Assembly (NCBI GenBank): GCA_008694505.1
Contig: VZDJ01000219.1
Location: 5,850,081 to 5,914,080, forward strand
Reading direction: 5' to 3'
Source of the DNA: Cyanoderma ruficeps
Lineage: Eukaryota; Chordata; Aves; Passeriformes; Timaliidae
Length of the DNA: 64,000 nt
Part shown: positions 53,011 through 62,838 of the stretch, one piece after another
How positions within the stretch are numbered: position 1 is the first letter of the stretch
How the letters are laid out: every line of letters begins with the position of its first letter
The notes under the pieces: model-generated
The model's database searches: none
Seen by the model: the letters and a program-made list of their open reading frames with translations, nothing else
Told to the model about the DNA's origin: nothing
Program-made: the position numbers and the translations under genes

Positions 53011-54706
53011 ATCAACACCGGACAGCTTCCAAGAACTGATGTTATCATGACAGTATCACTCTGTGATGCATCCACTAACACTGCCCTGGCCAAACCACCT
53101 CCTGGGGCAGCTTGCTGCAGTAACTGTCAACCTGACAGACTCACCACAAGTCCTTACAATAAATTAGTATCCAAAAAGAACATCTGTTATGTAACTCCCC
53201 AAACTAAACCCACTTCAAGGATTTCAAGTTCATATTCAGTCCCTTTGAATTTAAAATTATTCTTATAAGCTGCCTTTATTATCATTAGTGAAGAACATAA
53301 ATTTTAAAAAATATTTCTATTTTTAAAAAGCTTTTCTTATTTCTGTGACAGAGAACATGCACCACAGCAGAGCAAGCAAAGAATAACTGCTCATCTTAAG
53401 TGCAGAGGATTGATTTAACATTTGCAGTCCAGCCCAAGGGAGCTGCAGGTCATTAGGCCTAAATACCTAATGAACATCCCACATCTGTGGGACAGGTATC
53501 GTCATGGCACAGCTAAACCTACAAGCATCTTAAAATGCGCTGACTGGAAAACAATCTGGTTTATTGATTGAGCCAAACCAGGCCTTTGCCTTCTGTGAGC
53601 TTTTTAGGGAAAGCTGTGAATCATGCCATTAGCTGTGTGCATTCCTCCTCCAGAAGTTAGTGGGTTTGTTGTAAGGAACAGCTTAAAAGCTGGAAGGATT
53701 AATAAATATCTCTCCTTAGAGACAGCCTATCCACAAGGACAATTTGAAGGAAGCAAGGCAAAGAAATGCAAGATTATTCCTCAAACATACAGTCTTAAAG
53801 AAGACACTGTTAGTTGTTCAGAAAGCTGAAAGAACACATTTACATTGGTTTTATTCCACCAGTTGAACTGTGCTTCAAGAGCTTTGGAAGACAGCCAGCA
53901 TGGATGAAGTTCTTATCAATGAACGCCAGAAAATAACAAAATATGCCTTATTTCGACTCATTTAGACTGATGCTGATTTTCCGTATTTTTTAAACAGTAT
54001 TGTGGCTGTTACAGTGAGGGAAGTGGCTGAGAATGTAACATAACATGTCCCCATGGCCAATTCACGGGGTGGGTTGAAGAGACAATGAGACTTCTGACGT
54101 GGGCATCACTGTATTTCTGCACAGTCCCGTTGTTCACTGTGGGCTCTGTGTAAGGCCTGTGGTACCAAGCTGAAAGGAACACAAGTTTCTTCCAAAGGTG
54201 AACAGACTGTTTTCTACTGTCAAAATCACTACACTTTATAATCAGGCACTTTTTTTTAAGGACAAAGTTACTGAACTTCTTGGGTGCAAAAACATTAGCC
54301 ACCTCCTCGAACTCCAACATTTAAACGTCCTAAAGGAGCTTTGAGAAGTAACCTTTCCCTTTAGATCCTGACCACAGCAGTGTTACACCTCAAAGTAGGT
54401 ATGTTCAGGTAAGAATTTCAAGTATCTTCCACAAGAATTACAGACTAAACCACTTAACCTAAACAAATCATGTTAAAGAATGTATTAATTCCCACAGTTT
54501 TAAATATTTAATTAAAGCCTTGCTATCTACCCTACACACCATTTAACAACAGATGCATATAACAAACCTTCACACACTCAGTAAGGGCAACAGAGAAGAT
54601 GGTTTGGAAATGGTTTCCCATTTTCAAGCATAAGCACGTTCTTTATAAGTTACTGTATAAAAACAGGGAAATAGTTGAGATAAGAAACACAGGCTTATTA
54701 TTGTCA

Positions 54707-54712
54707 TTTATT
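54707..54712 (-). terminator. Distal AATAAA poly(A) signal candidate for KCT2
   Basis: A minus-strand AATAAA lies about 1.43 kb after the stop codon and is followed on that strand by T-rich sequence (TGTTTCTTATC and so on). It would suit a long 3' UTR isoform. Confidence 0.35.
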
Positions 54713-55815
54713 TTAAAAATCTTATTCAAAATATTAAGTGATACAAGTCCAAATACAATAAAAATTACTGCAAGAAAAGAGTTTTGGGATATTTTGTTTG
54801 TGCTTTACTTCCCGGGATCATGAAAAGAATGCATTTAACAGTAGGATACAGAACTTTTAGCATTTCATTCCTAAGACAGTATCATGCCTTCAGACTCCTC
54901 ATGCCAACAGGCGTGAAGTTGATTTGTTTCCAAATGTTACATAACTACTTGAATACCAAGTCATTAATTATAGTGTTTTGATTCACCATTATTTACAAAT
55001 GCATCAGTCTGAAAACTAAATCACAAACAGAATGTACAGAAAACTAAAATCTTATATTTTACAACTCATGAAAACATAAATAATGGAAGTACAAAAGACA
55101 AATTAAAAAAAAAAAAAGAAAACTACTGTAGCAGTAACTTGATTTACACTAATGAGTAAATGTTTGTCAAAAATGAGAGTGCACTGTCCACAGACTGGCT
55201 GCCCCCACACCCTTACTTTCACCTGTCTGTTACCTGGATCAAAAAAACAATCAAATAAATTATTCTTACAGTTTATCCCATTTATACTATAACAAATCAC
55301 ACAGCCATTTCCCAACTGTCTTAAAATTCAACAGAAAGCTTTGATGTATTGAAAGCCTGTCAGCTATCTATATTTTAGTAAGATTATTCAATAAGGCTTG
55401 TTTTCCACTCATTAATTACACAGACAATGAAGTAGTCATAAATAGCATCAGAGAAAAAAAAAGGACAGTCAAGGAGCTGCATACCTTCACAAACACCTTA
55501 AACATTTTAGGAAATATATGGTATAAAACTTCTGAAATAAAATGAGTTATACATAATTATTTTTAAATTATTTACGGCATGAACACATACAGAAATTATT
55601 AAATTGCCATTCTAGCTATTTTGCCAAAATAGGATCAAATTATGCAACTAGGAAACAAAATCAGAAAAAAATAAGATGAAAGACTTGCAGCATCAGAGTT
55701 TCAGCATAGAAAAAAGTAATTATATTTTAAGTTTGCAATACAGTGGAATTTATAAGCCATGTAAGTGATTAGCAAAGAGATCATTAATTTGATTTAGTGA
55801 TGCCAAAGTCATCAA

Positions 55816-55924
55816 TTTATTAGACCTAAAATATTTAATGCTTTTTTTGTAGTAGTACGTCTATTAAGACTGCTCCAGACAGAAGGGAATGATGCCTAAC
55901 GAATGGAACGAGCACTAATTTATT
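55816..55924 (-). terminator. Two proximal AATAAA poly(A) signals for KCT2
   Basis: TTTATT on the plus strand at 55919-55924 and 55816-55821 gives canonical AATAAA on the KCT2 strand, about 220 and 320 bases after the stop codon. They would give a short 3' UTR isoform. Such hexamers are common by chance in AT-rich DNA. Confidence 0.35.
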
Positions 55925-56141
55925 AAACTCGCTACCTTTACAGTTGATATAAAAACCCGACCAAAGCAGCAAACAGATGGATCATGCCCTTCAGCTTCCA
56001 TGAGATTTAATCCCCAAAACATCCAGGTCAAAGAGAGTGCATCTCATTTCCGTACAAGCAGCTTATTTAGAGTACCTGAATATCATTACATGACTGGCAG
56101 GCAAAGAGTGCTAAGTTCAGCAAACTGCAATCACAGTGCTC

Positions 56142-56273
56142 TCAGAACACGTAGTCGTTGGTTATTTTCAGGGAAGGCATCGCCTCGTTAACGTTCTGAT
56201 CTAAACGATGATATTCCACTGTCCTGGAGCACAGCCCATCCCTCCACCTTCGGCTCTGCACCAATAAGAAGAT
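56142..56273 (-). CDS. KCT2: KCT2 coding exon 3 (cytoplasmic tail and stop)
   Basis: The exon follows the acceptor TTTCAG (AG at 56275-56274). It encodes 43 residues from [10 protein letters not shown] to NDYVF and a TGA at 56144-56142. The segment with [29 protein letters not shown] is nearly identical to mammalian KCT2 as I know it, and is the most conserved part of the protein. The Tyr-His-Arg-Leu group fits a Yxx-hydrophobic clathrin-adaptor signal. Confidence 0.95.
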   Translation of the reverse strand: MFLLVQSRRWRDGLCSRTVEYHRLDQNVNEAMPSLKITNDYVF

Positions 56274-59200
56274 CTGAAAGAAAAATGGGGCAACTTAGAG
56301 ATGCTGTGCAGAAACACTCTGGGTTTGACAGACAGCTGCACAGTGGTAAAACATCTTGGGTTTACTCCCCATGCTGGCAAGGGCATTACTGTGGCAAAGA
56401 CAAGGCATCTTTGAATCACTTATTTGAACGGCTCTCTGATAAATTTTCAAATTGCAACAGTCTTCAGCATCTTCCCCTATAAAGAGTTGGCAATGCACAA
56501 CAAATTACAAATAGGCCACTGCACAGTAAAGAAGGTTTGGGATTTTTAGCTGCTTTCTGTTCAGAGTCCTGCAAATCCTCACCCCAATCATTATCTGACA
56601 TCCTCCCAAAGATAAACACTGAACTTTCCTCATATCTAAAAAGTAATCTATGGTTTAATGCAGATTTGTGCATGCACCTCTATTGTATCCAGTTGGGCTG
56701 AAGTTAATTTTTAATGCTAGCAATATATTTTGGAGTAACACCATTCAGGCTATTTCTGAGACACAGAGAATTAGTTTGTACTGAAAAAACATTTACCTGA
56801 AAATAGTAGCTTAGTATCTTCTCTGTGTAAAACTGGATGCCGCACTAAGCATTTTCTAAAAGTTTGTACCTACACCCCCACAATGTCTATGATATAAAAA
56901 CCACATTAAAGTGACTATTAGAAGGATTATCATAACAAGAACGTTCCCACACCATTTGGAATTAAACCTCCCTTAATTTGTTGTTTTCCTGTGCAGAAAA
57001 AAAATTAATCATTCACCCCCACTTGACTTGGCTCAGGTCTCCTTTATAGAACTCATGTTGTGCACTGCCAGTGTCCATTACTGTCCTGACTGATTACTGA
57101 TGTTACCAATTAACTCATTTTCTTATTGTAAATGTTTGATTCAAGTTCATTTTCATTGTGCAGATAAAAATTATACTAATGAGATGCATATTAGTACCAT
57201 CACGAGACTAAGTGGTCAAAGATTCCATTCTTCAAAAAGCTAAGTTCCTCCTCTTAAAAACATGCACAAGGGAAAGCAACTTTATTTCAAACACTACAGC
57301 TGTTTCTCTCAACCTTTTAGAGAACACCTACCTTCCTCTTATTGTGATAGGTGACATAAACAACAGCTACTAAGAAGGCAACTACAACCAGATGAAAAAA
57401 GAAGTGGCTGTCTTCTTCTTCATCCAACCCTGAGACAGAAACAGCTTTTATCTTCTCATCAAGGGTCTTGATCTCCTCATTGTAATTACTGATGGTGTCA
57501 GAGTTGTCATCTTCTGACATGTCTAGAAGGTCTGGATTGTATCTGGAATTCGGTGTCATTTCGTAAGCATAGTCATCTCCATCTGACTCCATAGTTTCTT
57601 TTATGATGGCTGGGGAACTATTTAGTGTGTCTTTTAAATCTGTTAGAAGATCTTCTTCCTCAATTTTAGTATCTTCAGAAGCATCAACATCCACCTGTGC
57701 TACTGGGCTAGCAGGGACAACAGGTGACAAAGAGTTACCGTTTGCTGTAGGTGGCTTTCCTGCAGTCACGGCACTGATTTGGGCTGTTGCTGGGAATGCC
57801 TCCTTTCTTGCCGAGGTTAAACTCTGCAAGCTGTCTGTCAAATTTTGGGATCTACTCAATGTTTCATTCTCACTTGCAGAAGAAATATTTCTTGTAAGTA
57901 TATCCACTTTTGCAGGACCTGAGAAAAGGATGAGAAAGAATCAGAACTATGCACAAGGCACTGACTTCTCCTCTGACAGAAAACTACTGGCACAAATTTC
58001 CTTCATACACAAGAAATCATATGAAGAACACAGCATGTCACACTGCAAACCTTTCTGCATTCATACACAGAAATACACACTCCTGCACTTTGGCAACTTC
58101 CAAAGAAAAGTCTTGAGTGGGACAGAAACTAAAGGTTGGAAGCACATGCCTTCTAGATTAGTGTGGCAAAGCGCCCCTGAAAAGCTTTACACGCCTGTTT
58201 TCCAGACATAAGAACTTCAAAGAGATGTCATCCTCCCCTCTGTGGATTCATGACATCTTGTAGAATCATACATGATTAGCATTTTCTCCATCATCAAATT
58301 CTTCCTCCTACAGAATGAGCTGAGGTCTACAAAGGAGGATGTTCTCAGGAAAGCTTTTCCTGAAGTCAAGTTTTTCACCTTTCACCACTGCATGTTTTAC
58401 CAACAAAAAATGTGAAGACGCTGAGAATTCCCCTTCAGTCAGGACACAAGGTCCCAGCACACCTTCCCAGGCACTAATTTTTATTGAATTTGGAGCCACT
58501 GAAACAGATTTCCAACCCTGTATTAACTCAAATGAAACTACTGAACCACAGGTTAAAAAGAAATGCTGCCCATGCTCCTGGAGGAAAGCCTTTTGTTGGC
58601 AGCAGTTACTGTAATGAGTCAAGTCAGAAAGAGCACTGTAACAATGCACCCTCAGGCAAATTCAGCATCTCTCCAGTGCTGGGAGGGCTTTGCAGAACTA
58701 CATGAAAAATAAGGTGAGCATTAAATGCAGTTCCAGAGCCCACTCTCACTTTTCTCTGTTCAAAGGACAGTAAAAAAAAAAAAGATGCAGAGAGAGTTTA
58801 ATAGCCAATTTTTTTTAAACCTAAAAATTAGCAAACCATTCATGTTTGCATCACATCATTACTAGATTCAAATCCAGAGGCGCCTCAAAAAATGCAGAAC
58901 AAATTTTAGACTTTCAGCCTGTATTTTCATTTAAACTGGGAAACTATACTTGCCTTGTATTTTGGCACGCCAAACTAATTTTTCATTTTACAAAAGCAGC
59001 AAAACTTTCATTAAACACTTTCACAGGCAAGTTACAGTCTCTAGAAATGAAGCATTCAACCAACTGCTTGTCTCGGGTTACTTGTAAGCAAAATATTATA
59101 CAGGGGACACTGAATCATGTTATTCATGGAACTTGGATATTTGCAGAGGTTCAGTTACAACAGAGCTCTTGTTTACATGGCACACTTTTGCAGTATGAAT

Positions 59201-60851
59201 TACTCTTTAACCAGCTGTAAAACACAGAAGACTCATCTCACGTCAAGCAGACACCACAGTGCCTCTCTGTTGAAGTCCAAAGTCAACCATTACACAGCTA
59301 ACACGCTTCCTGTTGCTGAAAAAACTACTTGTCTAAATTATCATATCAACATTAACTTGTTCAGTTCTTACCCAGGACAAGTTTAGGGAGCTCTGATCTC
59401 TCCTCAGGTTTAAGCCAGCTAGTTGCATATGCAGAGATAAATATGAGGAAAGGCAGTGGAAAGATAATTTCATATTTACAGCTAACTGGCATATTGAGCG
59501 AGGTCAACCTTACTGATACCCTCTCCAACCAAACAAAACCTGTTAGAGAGTAACAGCTAAACTGTTTGAAATACAAACAAGCATATTTTGCCTACAAAAG
59601 TATATTGCATCTGGCCTCACACTTCAAATTATTCTTGAATTTATTTTAACACAGAAGTTTTAGAAGGATGTATGCTTAAATGCAAGGGACTCCCAGCAGC
59701 TGTTGCTGCACCTTCAGACTGAGAAAGAGCAATTTCCAATCATTCCTAAAATATGCTTGGGGTTTTTTGTTCTAATAGCTGTTGGAAGTTTAGCAGCTAA
59801 ACCACAACTGATTTATGAGATTTACCCAAAACTATTTGGCATTATAAACAGCGGTTGCATTGTTTACAAATACACAACACTGACAGATGATTTTAGATCT
59901 GGAGATGCCTCAGTTTCAGAAAGAGACTAGTGTTCAATCATGGTGACAGAATTAGCAACACAAATACCACACATAAAAAACACGTCATGGTTAAAACACA
60001 CTGCCAGTGAAAGCAAGTCGTTTCATGACTCCTGAAGTTAAAAATTCTCTGTTTCCTACAGGTTTGTCCCAAATTCTTACTGCCTACCCATTAGTGCAGG
60101 TAAAGGGCAACAAAAATAGAGCTGGTGTGGAGATACTGACTGACAAGCACAGAAGGAATTGGTGGATCCAACAGTCCCCTTTTTTCCTTCACTAATTCCT
60201 TTCTCTTCAGTGCCCAGCCAGTACTCCATCCAAAACAAAGAGAAACTCACTGCCCCTGAAACACGCATTTATTAGCCTTTGGTTACAGCCGTCTGTAGTT
60301 TTAAGAGGGAGAAAGGAAAACACTAAACTAGGAGTCAACTTGCAAAATAACATAAGCTTAATTTCTAGGGGAGGGGAGACTAAAACTAGGCACGGAGCCA
60401 GGGTACTTAGAAAAAGAAATCCCAAGTCTGATGAAGTAACCAGCTCAACTGCTGCTCCACAACAACAAAAGCGGTGCACACCTGGCAGGCGGCCTCCCGC
60501 CCCCCGCCCGGGCGCTGCCCTTCCCCTGCGCACAGCTCAGGGCTGGCTGACCCCAACCCAGCCCCAAACACACGACAGGGAGAGGCCGGGACCCGGCCCG
60601 GTCACCTCAAGGCACGACCCGCGCCGGCCGAGGCCGCACAGCGCTCCAGGCCCCACCGAAGAGACCGGTGAGAGAGACCGGCGGGGCGGCCAGGCAGCGC
60701 CCACACAGCCCGCAGACAGCCACCCCCACCCGGCCCCGCGGCGCTCACCGGGGGAATCCTGCCCGTGGGCCGCCAGGGCCCAGCCGCAGAGCAGCAGCAA
60801 GCACAGAGCGCGGCCCGCGGAGCCCGTCCGCCCGCCGCCGGCCGCCGCCAT
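56142..60851 (-). CDS. KCT2: KCT2 (C5orf15), keratinocyte-associated transmembrane protein 2, complete three-exon CDS
   Basis: The CDS joins 60851-60749, 57918-57332 and 56273-56142, giving 273 residues; from memory the human protein is about 265. Residues 1-30 form a signal peptide (Leu-rich core near 16-22). The ectodomain (about 31-206) is Ser/Thr- and Asp/Glu-rich, with N-glycosylation sequons at Asn45, 52, 60 and 134 and the family motif IEEEDLL at 120-126. [11 protein letters not shown] leads into a transmembrane helix at about 207-225, followed by the stop-transfer sequence HNKRK. The 48-residue cytoplasmic tail contains YHRL (251-254) and ends NDYVF. The transmembrane and tail sequences match KCT2 as I know it; the ectodomain is divergent, as expected for this family. 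The family is thought to cycle in the secretory pathway or at the cell surface; its molecular function is poorly known. Both introns have GT/AG ends and consistent phases (1, then 0). The ATG at 60851 was chosen because it precedes a good signal peptide and lies in a perfect TISU context; no in-frame ATG was found upstream. Confidence 0.96.
56274..57331 (-). other. KCT2: KCT2 intron 2
   Basis: The intron is 1058 bp, GTAGGT to TTTCAG, phase 0. No repeat or extra exon is recognised. Confidence 0.9.
57332..57918 (-). CDS. KCT2: KCT2 coding exon 2 (ectodomain and transmembrane helix)
   Basis: This is the largest exon, 587 bp. The acceptor CTCAG ends at 57919 and the exon opens with GT, which completes the split Gly codon (phase 1). 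It encodes residues 36-230: the sequon-rich stretch, the acidic block, the transmembrane helix and the HNKRK anchor. It ends in phase 0 at the donor GTAGGT (57331 downward). Read-through into the intron would add VGVL and then a stop, so the splice to exon 3 is required for the tail. Confidence 0.96.
57919..60748 (-). other. KCT2: KCT2 intron 1
   Basis: The intron is 2830 bp, GTGAGC to CTCAG. I see no CR1 tail or other recognisable repeat in it, and it contains no additional recognisable exon. Its first roughly 280 bases are still within the GC-rich island; the rest is AT-rich. Confidence 0.9.
60749..60851 (-). CDS. KCT2: KCT2 coding exon 1 (signal peptide)
   Basis: The exon encodes 34 residues plus the first base of a split Gly codon. 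It starts [10 protein letters not shown] and has a hydrophobic [12 protein letters not shown] core, so the signal peptide probably ends near AHG/Q. It is followed directly by the donor GTGAGC (60748 downward). The exon lies in the CpG island and its reading frame is not interrupted upstream, but the only in-frame upstream start-like codon seen is a GTG at 60941. Confidence 0.93.
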
Positions 60852-60855
60852 CTTG
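60844..60855 (-). promoter_or_regulatory. KCT2: TISU / YY1 element over the KCT2 start codon
   Basis: The minus strand reads CAAGATGGCGGC, a complete match to the TISU consensus SAASATGGCGGC and to the YY1 site (GCCGCCATCTTG on the plus strand). TISU elements direct transcription with a very short 5' UTR and scanning-independent initiation at the contained ATG. The element is used here to choose the start codon at 60851. Confidence 0.8.
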
Positions 60856-60901
60856 GCCCCCTCCGCGGACGTGGCGGCGGCACCGCCCCGCGTGAGGCGG
60901 C

Positions 60902-60913
60902 CGCGCACGCGCA
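60902..60913. promoter_or_regulatory. NRF1 binding site in the KCT2 promoter
   Basis: CGCGCACGCGCA is a perfect match to the NRF1 consensus YGCGCAYGCGCR. It lies about 50 bases upstream of the ATG, where a proximal promoter site would fall if the 5' UTR is short, as the TISU element predicts. Confidence 0.7.
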
Positions 60914-61019
60914 CGGACGGGAAGGCGCGGGGCGCGCGCACGGCCTGGCCTGAGGGAGCGGGGCGGTGTCACAGGACCGGGGAACTGCGGGACGGGGGTC
61001 ATGGACTTCTGCAATCACT

Positions 61020-61335
61020 GAGTCGTATAATCGTACAGACATGGAATCATCAGGGTTGGGAGACCTTTTAGACCGTCCAGTCCAGCCCTCCACCAGCACC
61101 GCCACCGTAACCCCTAAACACACATCACTCAGCGCCAGGTCCCGGCGCCTCTTAAACCCCTCCAGGGGTGGTGGCTCCACCACCTCCCTGGGCAGCGCCG
61201 GTGCAGTGCCCGACCACCCCGACAGAGAAAATGTTTTTCCTAATATCTGATCTGAATCCTCCAGTCTCAGCTTTAGGCCGGTTCTGGTCCTCTCACTACT
61301 TGCATCTGGCCTGGGAGCAGACTGCACACGGTTCT
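61020..61335 (-). mobile_element. CR1 LINE 3' fragment between VDAC1 and KCT2
   Basis: It opens with TGGAATCATCAGGGTTGGGAGACC, cut here as an antisense CR1 tail, then continues with the usual antisense body: TCCAGCCCTCCACCAG, CTCTTAAACCCCTCCAGG, CACCACCTCCCTGGGCAG and so on, ending near GGGAGCAGACTGCACAC. The element is therefore in minus orientation. It keeps an unusual number of CpGs for a bird CR1 and nearly touches the CpG island. Confidence 0.85.
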
Positions 61336-61894
61336 TTTGGATTGGTGATGTCTGGAAGGGGCTCACTTCTCCCAGGAGTGCTGGGTTAAATGTCTGAGAT
61401 AGGAAACATTCGGGAACGGCTCCGGGTGAGAGGGAAGTCAGCACTGCCCGATTCGGGGCTGTGGCTGAGGTGGCTCTGCAGTGTCCCTGTCGCAATGGCA
61501 TTGCCACATCGGGCACATCCTCCTGCACCGCAGCTCCTGCCCTCTGCAGTCACCCACCTCAATGGCCTGTACGCTAATGAACAGCCACTGAAGTTGATCC
61601 AAGCTCGTAACTGTTCATTGCCCACACTTAGATGTTTATAGAGAGGTAATTCACTAACGGAATTTTATAATAAAAGACAAGTAAGTTATGTTATCTTGTT
61701 TTATCCATGACATAAACATATGTAATGTGGAGTTGTCAGAGCTTAAACAGCACTAAGAACAGTGCCATGTCTGGAATTTAATTCTCCTACGTATTTTTGG
61801 GTTGTGTGGTGCAAGATATGCACCAGGATGTTGCCAGTCTTCTGCTGGAGCCACAAATGTAGATGTAATTGTTTTCACAATTAATACAAAGACA

Positions 61895-62746
61895 GAGTAA
61901 AAGATGACACTTCAATATTTTATTCAAGTCAGGTTTGGGTTTTTTATCCATTTTTAGTAGTGTCAAGTACAGCATTTTGGGGTCTAGTTCCACACAAAAT
62001 GGAAGACTCTCTAAAAATGTACCCATTTAGTTGCTAAAAAAAAGTGGTAATAAAAGAAAACTCCGTTTTAGAATTAGTGATGCAACTATGTGATTGCAGT
62101 TGCAAAGACTCTTCCCTGGTTATGTCCATTTTACAAGCTTTTCATCAGTGCAAGGGGAAGGAACCACAACATGGGACAGGCAGTATTCGCTGAGTCACAT
62201 CAAACCTCCTCCACAAGGACTTGGACAAGGTGGACAACGTAAAGCATTCTGGAGACAGCAGTAGGTGTGGGACAGCCAAGTAAGACAAACCATTGATGAA
62301 ACACATATCTAAAAAAATATATTTTAAAATCCCTTTTCCAGACAAGTTTGCACATTCCCTCACTGACTGAAACCTAGGCATCAGAACATTTTGCTTACAC
62401 AGTGAACAGTACAGTATAGTGGTCTGCAATTCCCAGGTTTTGTAACACATTAACACATTCCTTGTGCCATCAATATATTAGCAGAGGTAATCAACACCCT
62501 CCTTCTTATCACATGGCAGTTGACAGATGCGATGAGCAATTACATAAAGAAAAAAAGCTAGGATTTTTTATTTGTGATTTTGTCTCCACTTCTTTAACAT
62601 CATTTTTAAAGCTTAGCTGTCTTTAACCAGGACTAGCAGGACAGATACTTAGCAACACTTGCACCCCAGAGGAAACACTGAAAGGTACACTATTTTCTGA
62701 AGGTAGCTATGCTGTATTTTCAGATTAGCAATTGTGAAATCACTCC
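61895..62746 (-). other. VDAC1: VDAC1 3' UTR
   Basis: About 850 bases of AT-rich, repeat-free sequence follow the VDAC1 stop codon. The proposed end is set by the AATAAA at 61924-61919 and the T-rich sequence after it. This length is reasonable for a vertebrate VDAC1 transcript, but the end is inferred. Confidence 0.6.
61919..61924 (-). terminator. Poly(A) signal, probable VDAC1 3' end
   Basis: The minus strand has AATAAA followed within about 30 bases by TGTCATCTTTT and then CTGTCTTTGT, a GU/U-rich downstream element. This is the best-formed polyadenylation context between VDAC1 and KCT2. Confidence 0.6.
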
Positions 62747-62838
62747 TTATGCTTCAAATTCCAATCCTAGACCAAGTTTGTGACCCCCTGCATTGACATT
62801 CTTGCCATCCAACAAAGCTGACAACGTCAGTTTGATAC
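62747..62838 (-). CDS. VDAC1: VDAC1 last coding exon
   Basis: The exon follows the acceptor TTTTGCAG (AG at 62840-62839). Its first two bases, GT, complete the Gly codon from the previous exon. It encodes 29 further residues and a TAA at 62749-62747. The intron between the two exons (62839-63670) is 832 bp with GT/AG ends. Confidence 0.96.

Larger units (their letters stand above)
51096..54689. other. Gene-free stretch left of KCT2
   Basis: Holds the CpG-rich patch and 19-bp minisatellite listed separately. The remainder is AT-rich, with no recognised exon or transposon. Confidence 0.6.
54690..56141 (-). other. KCT2: KCT2 3' UTR (extent uncertain)
   Basis: AT-rich sequence follows the KCT2 stop codon and contains no recognised repeat. 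Minus-strand AATAAA hexamers occur at 55924-55919, 55821-55816 and 54712-54707. The left boundary given here assumes use of the most distal of these; the transcript may end as early as about 55.9 kb. This is inference from signal positions only. Confidence 0.4.
60470..60990. promoter_or_regulatory. CpG island, KCT2 promoter and exon 1
   Basis: This is the most GC- and CpG-dense stretch of the window, and it covers KCT2 exon 1, the TISU element and the NRF1 site. No TATA box was seen near the expected start site, which fits a housekeeping-type CpG promoter. Edges are estimated by eye; CpG-rich sequence continues into the adjacent CR1. Confidence 0.85.

Noticed and set aside
1..54600. Search for FSTL4 5' exons on the minus strand (follistatin-like Cys pattern, EF-hand)
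   Set aside because: No frame shows the Cys spacing of a Kazal/follistatin domain or an EF-hand loop; FSTL4 must start left of the window or in exons too small to recognise.
57603..58211. 202-residue plus-strand open frame
   Set aside because: Antisense shadow of KCT2 exon 2 running into intron 1; the minus frame is clearly the real one.
60852..60941. N-terminal extension of KCT2 from an in-frame GTG at 60941
   Set aside because: No ATG, and the frame would run through the NRF1 site; the TISU ATG gives a proper signal peptide.
60340..61071. 243-residue plus-strand open frame
   Set aside because: Low-complexity Pro/Arg/Ala frame of the CpG island, antisense to KCT2 exon 1; no domain or start context.
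60602..61528. 308-residue minus-strand open frame across the KCT2 promoter
   Set aside because: Its left half is an alternative frame of the CpG island and KCT2 exon 1 and its middle is translated CR1. High GC removes stop codons by chance.
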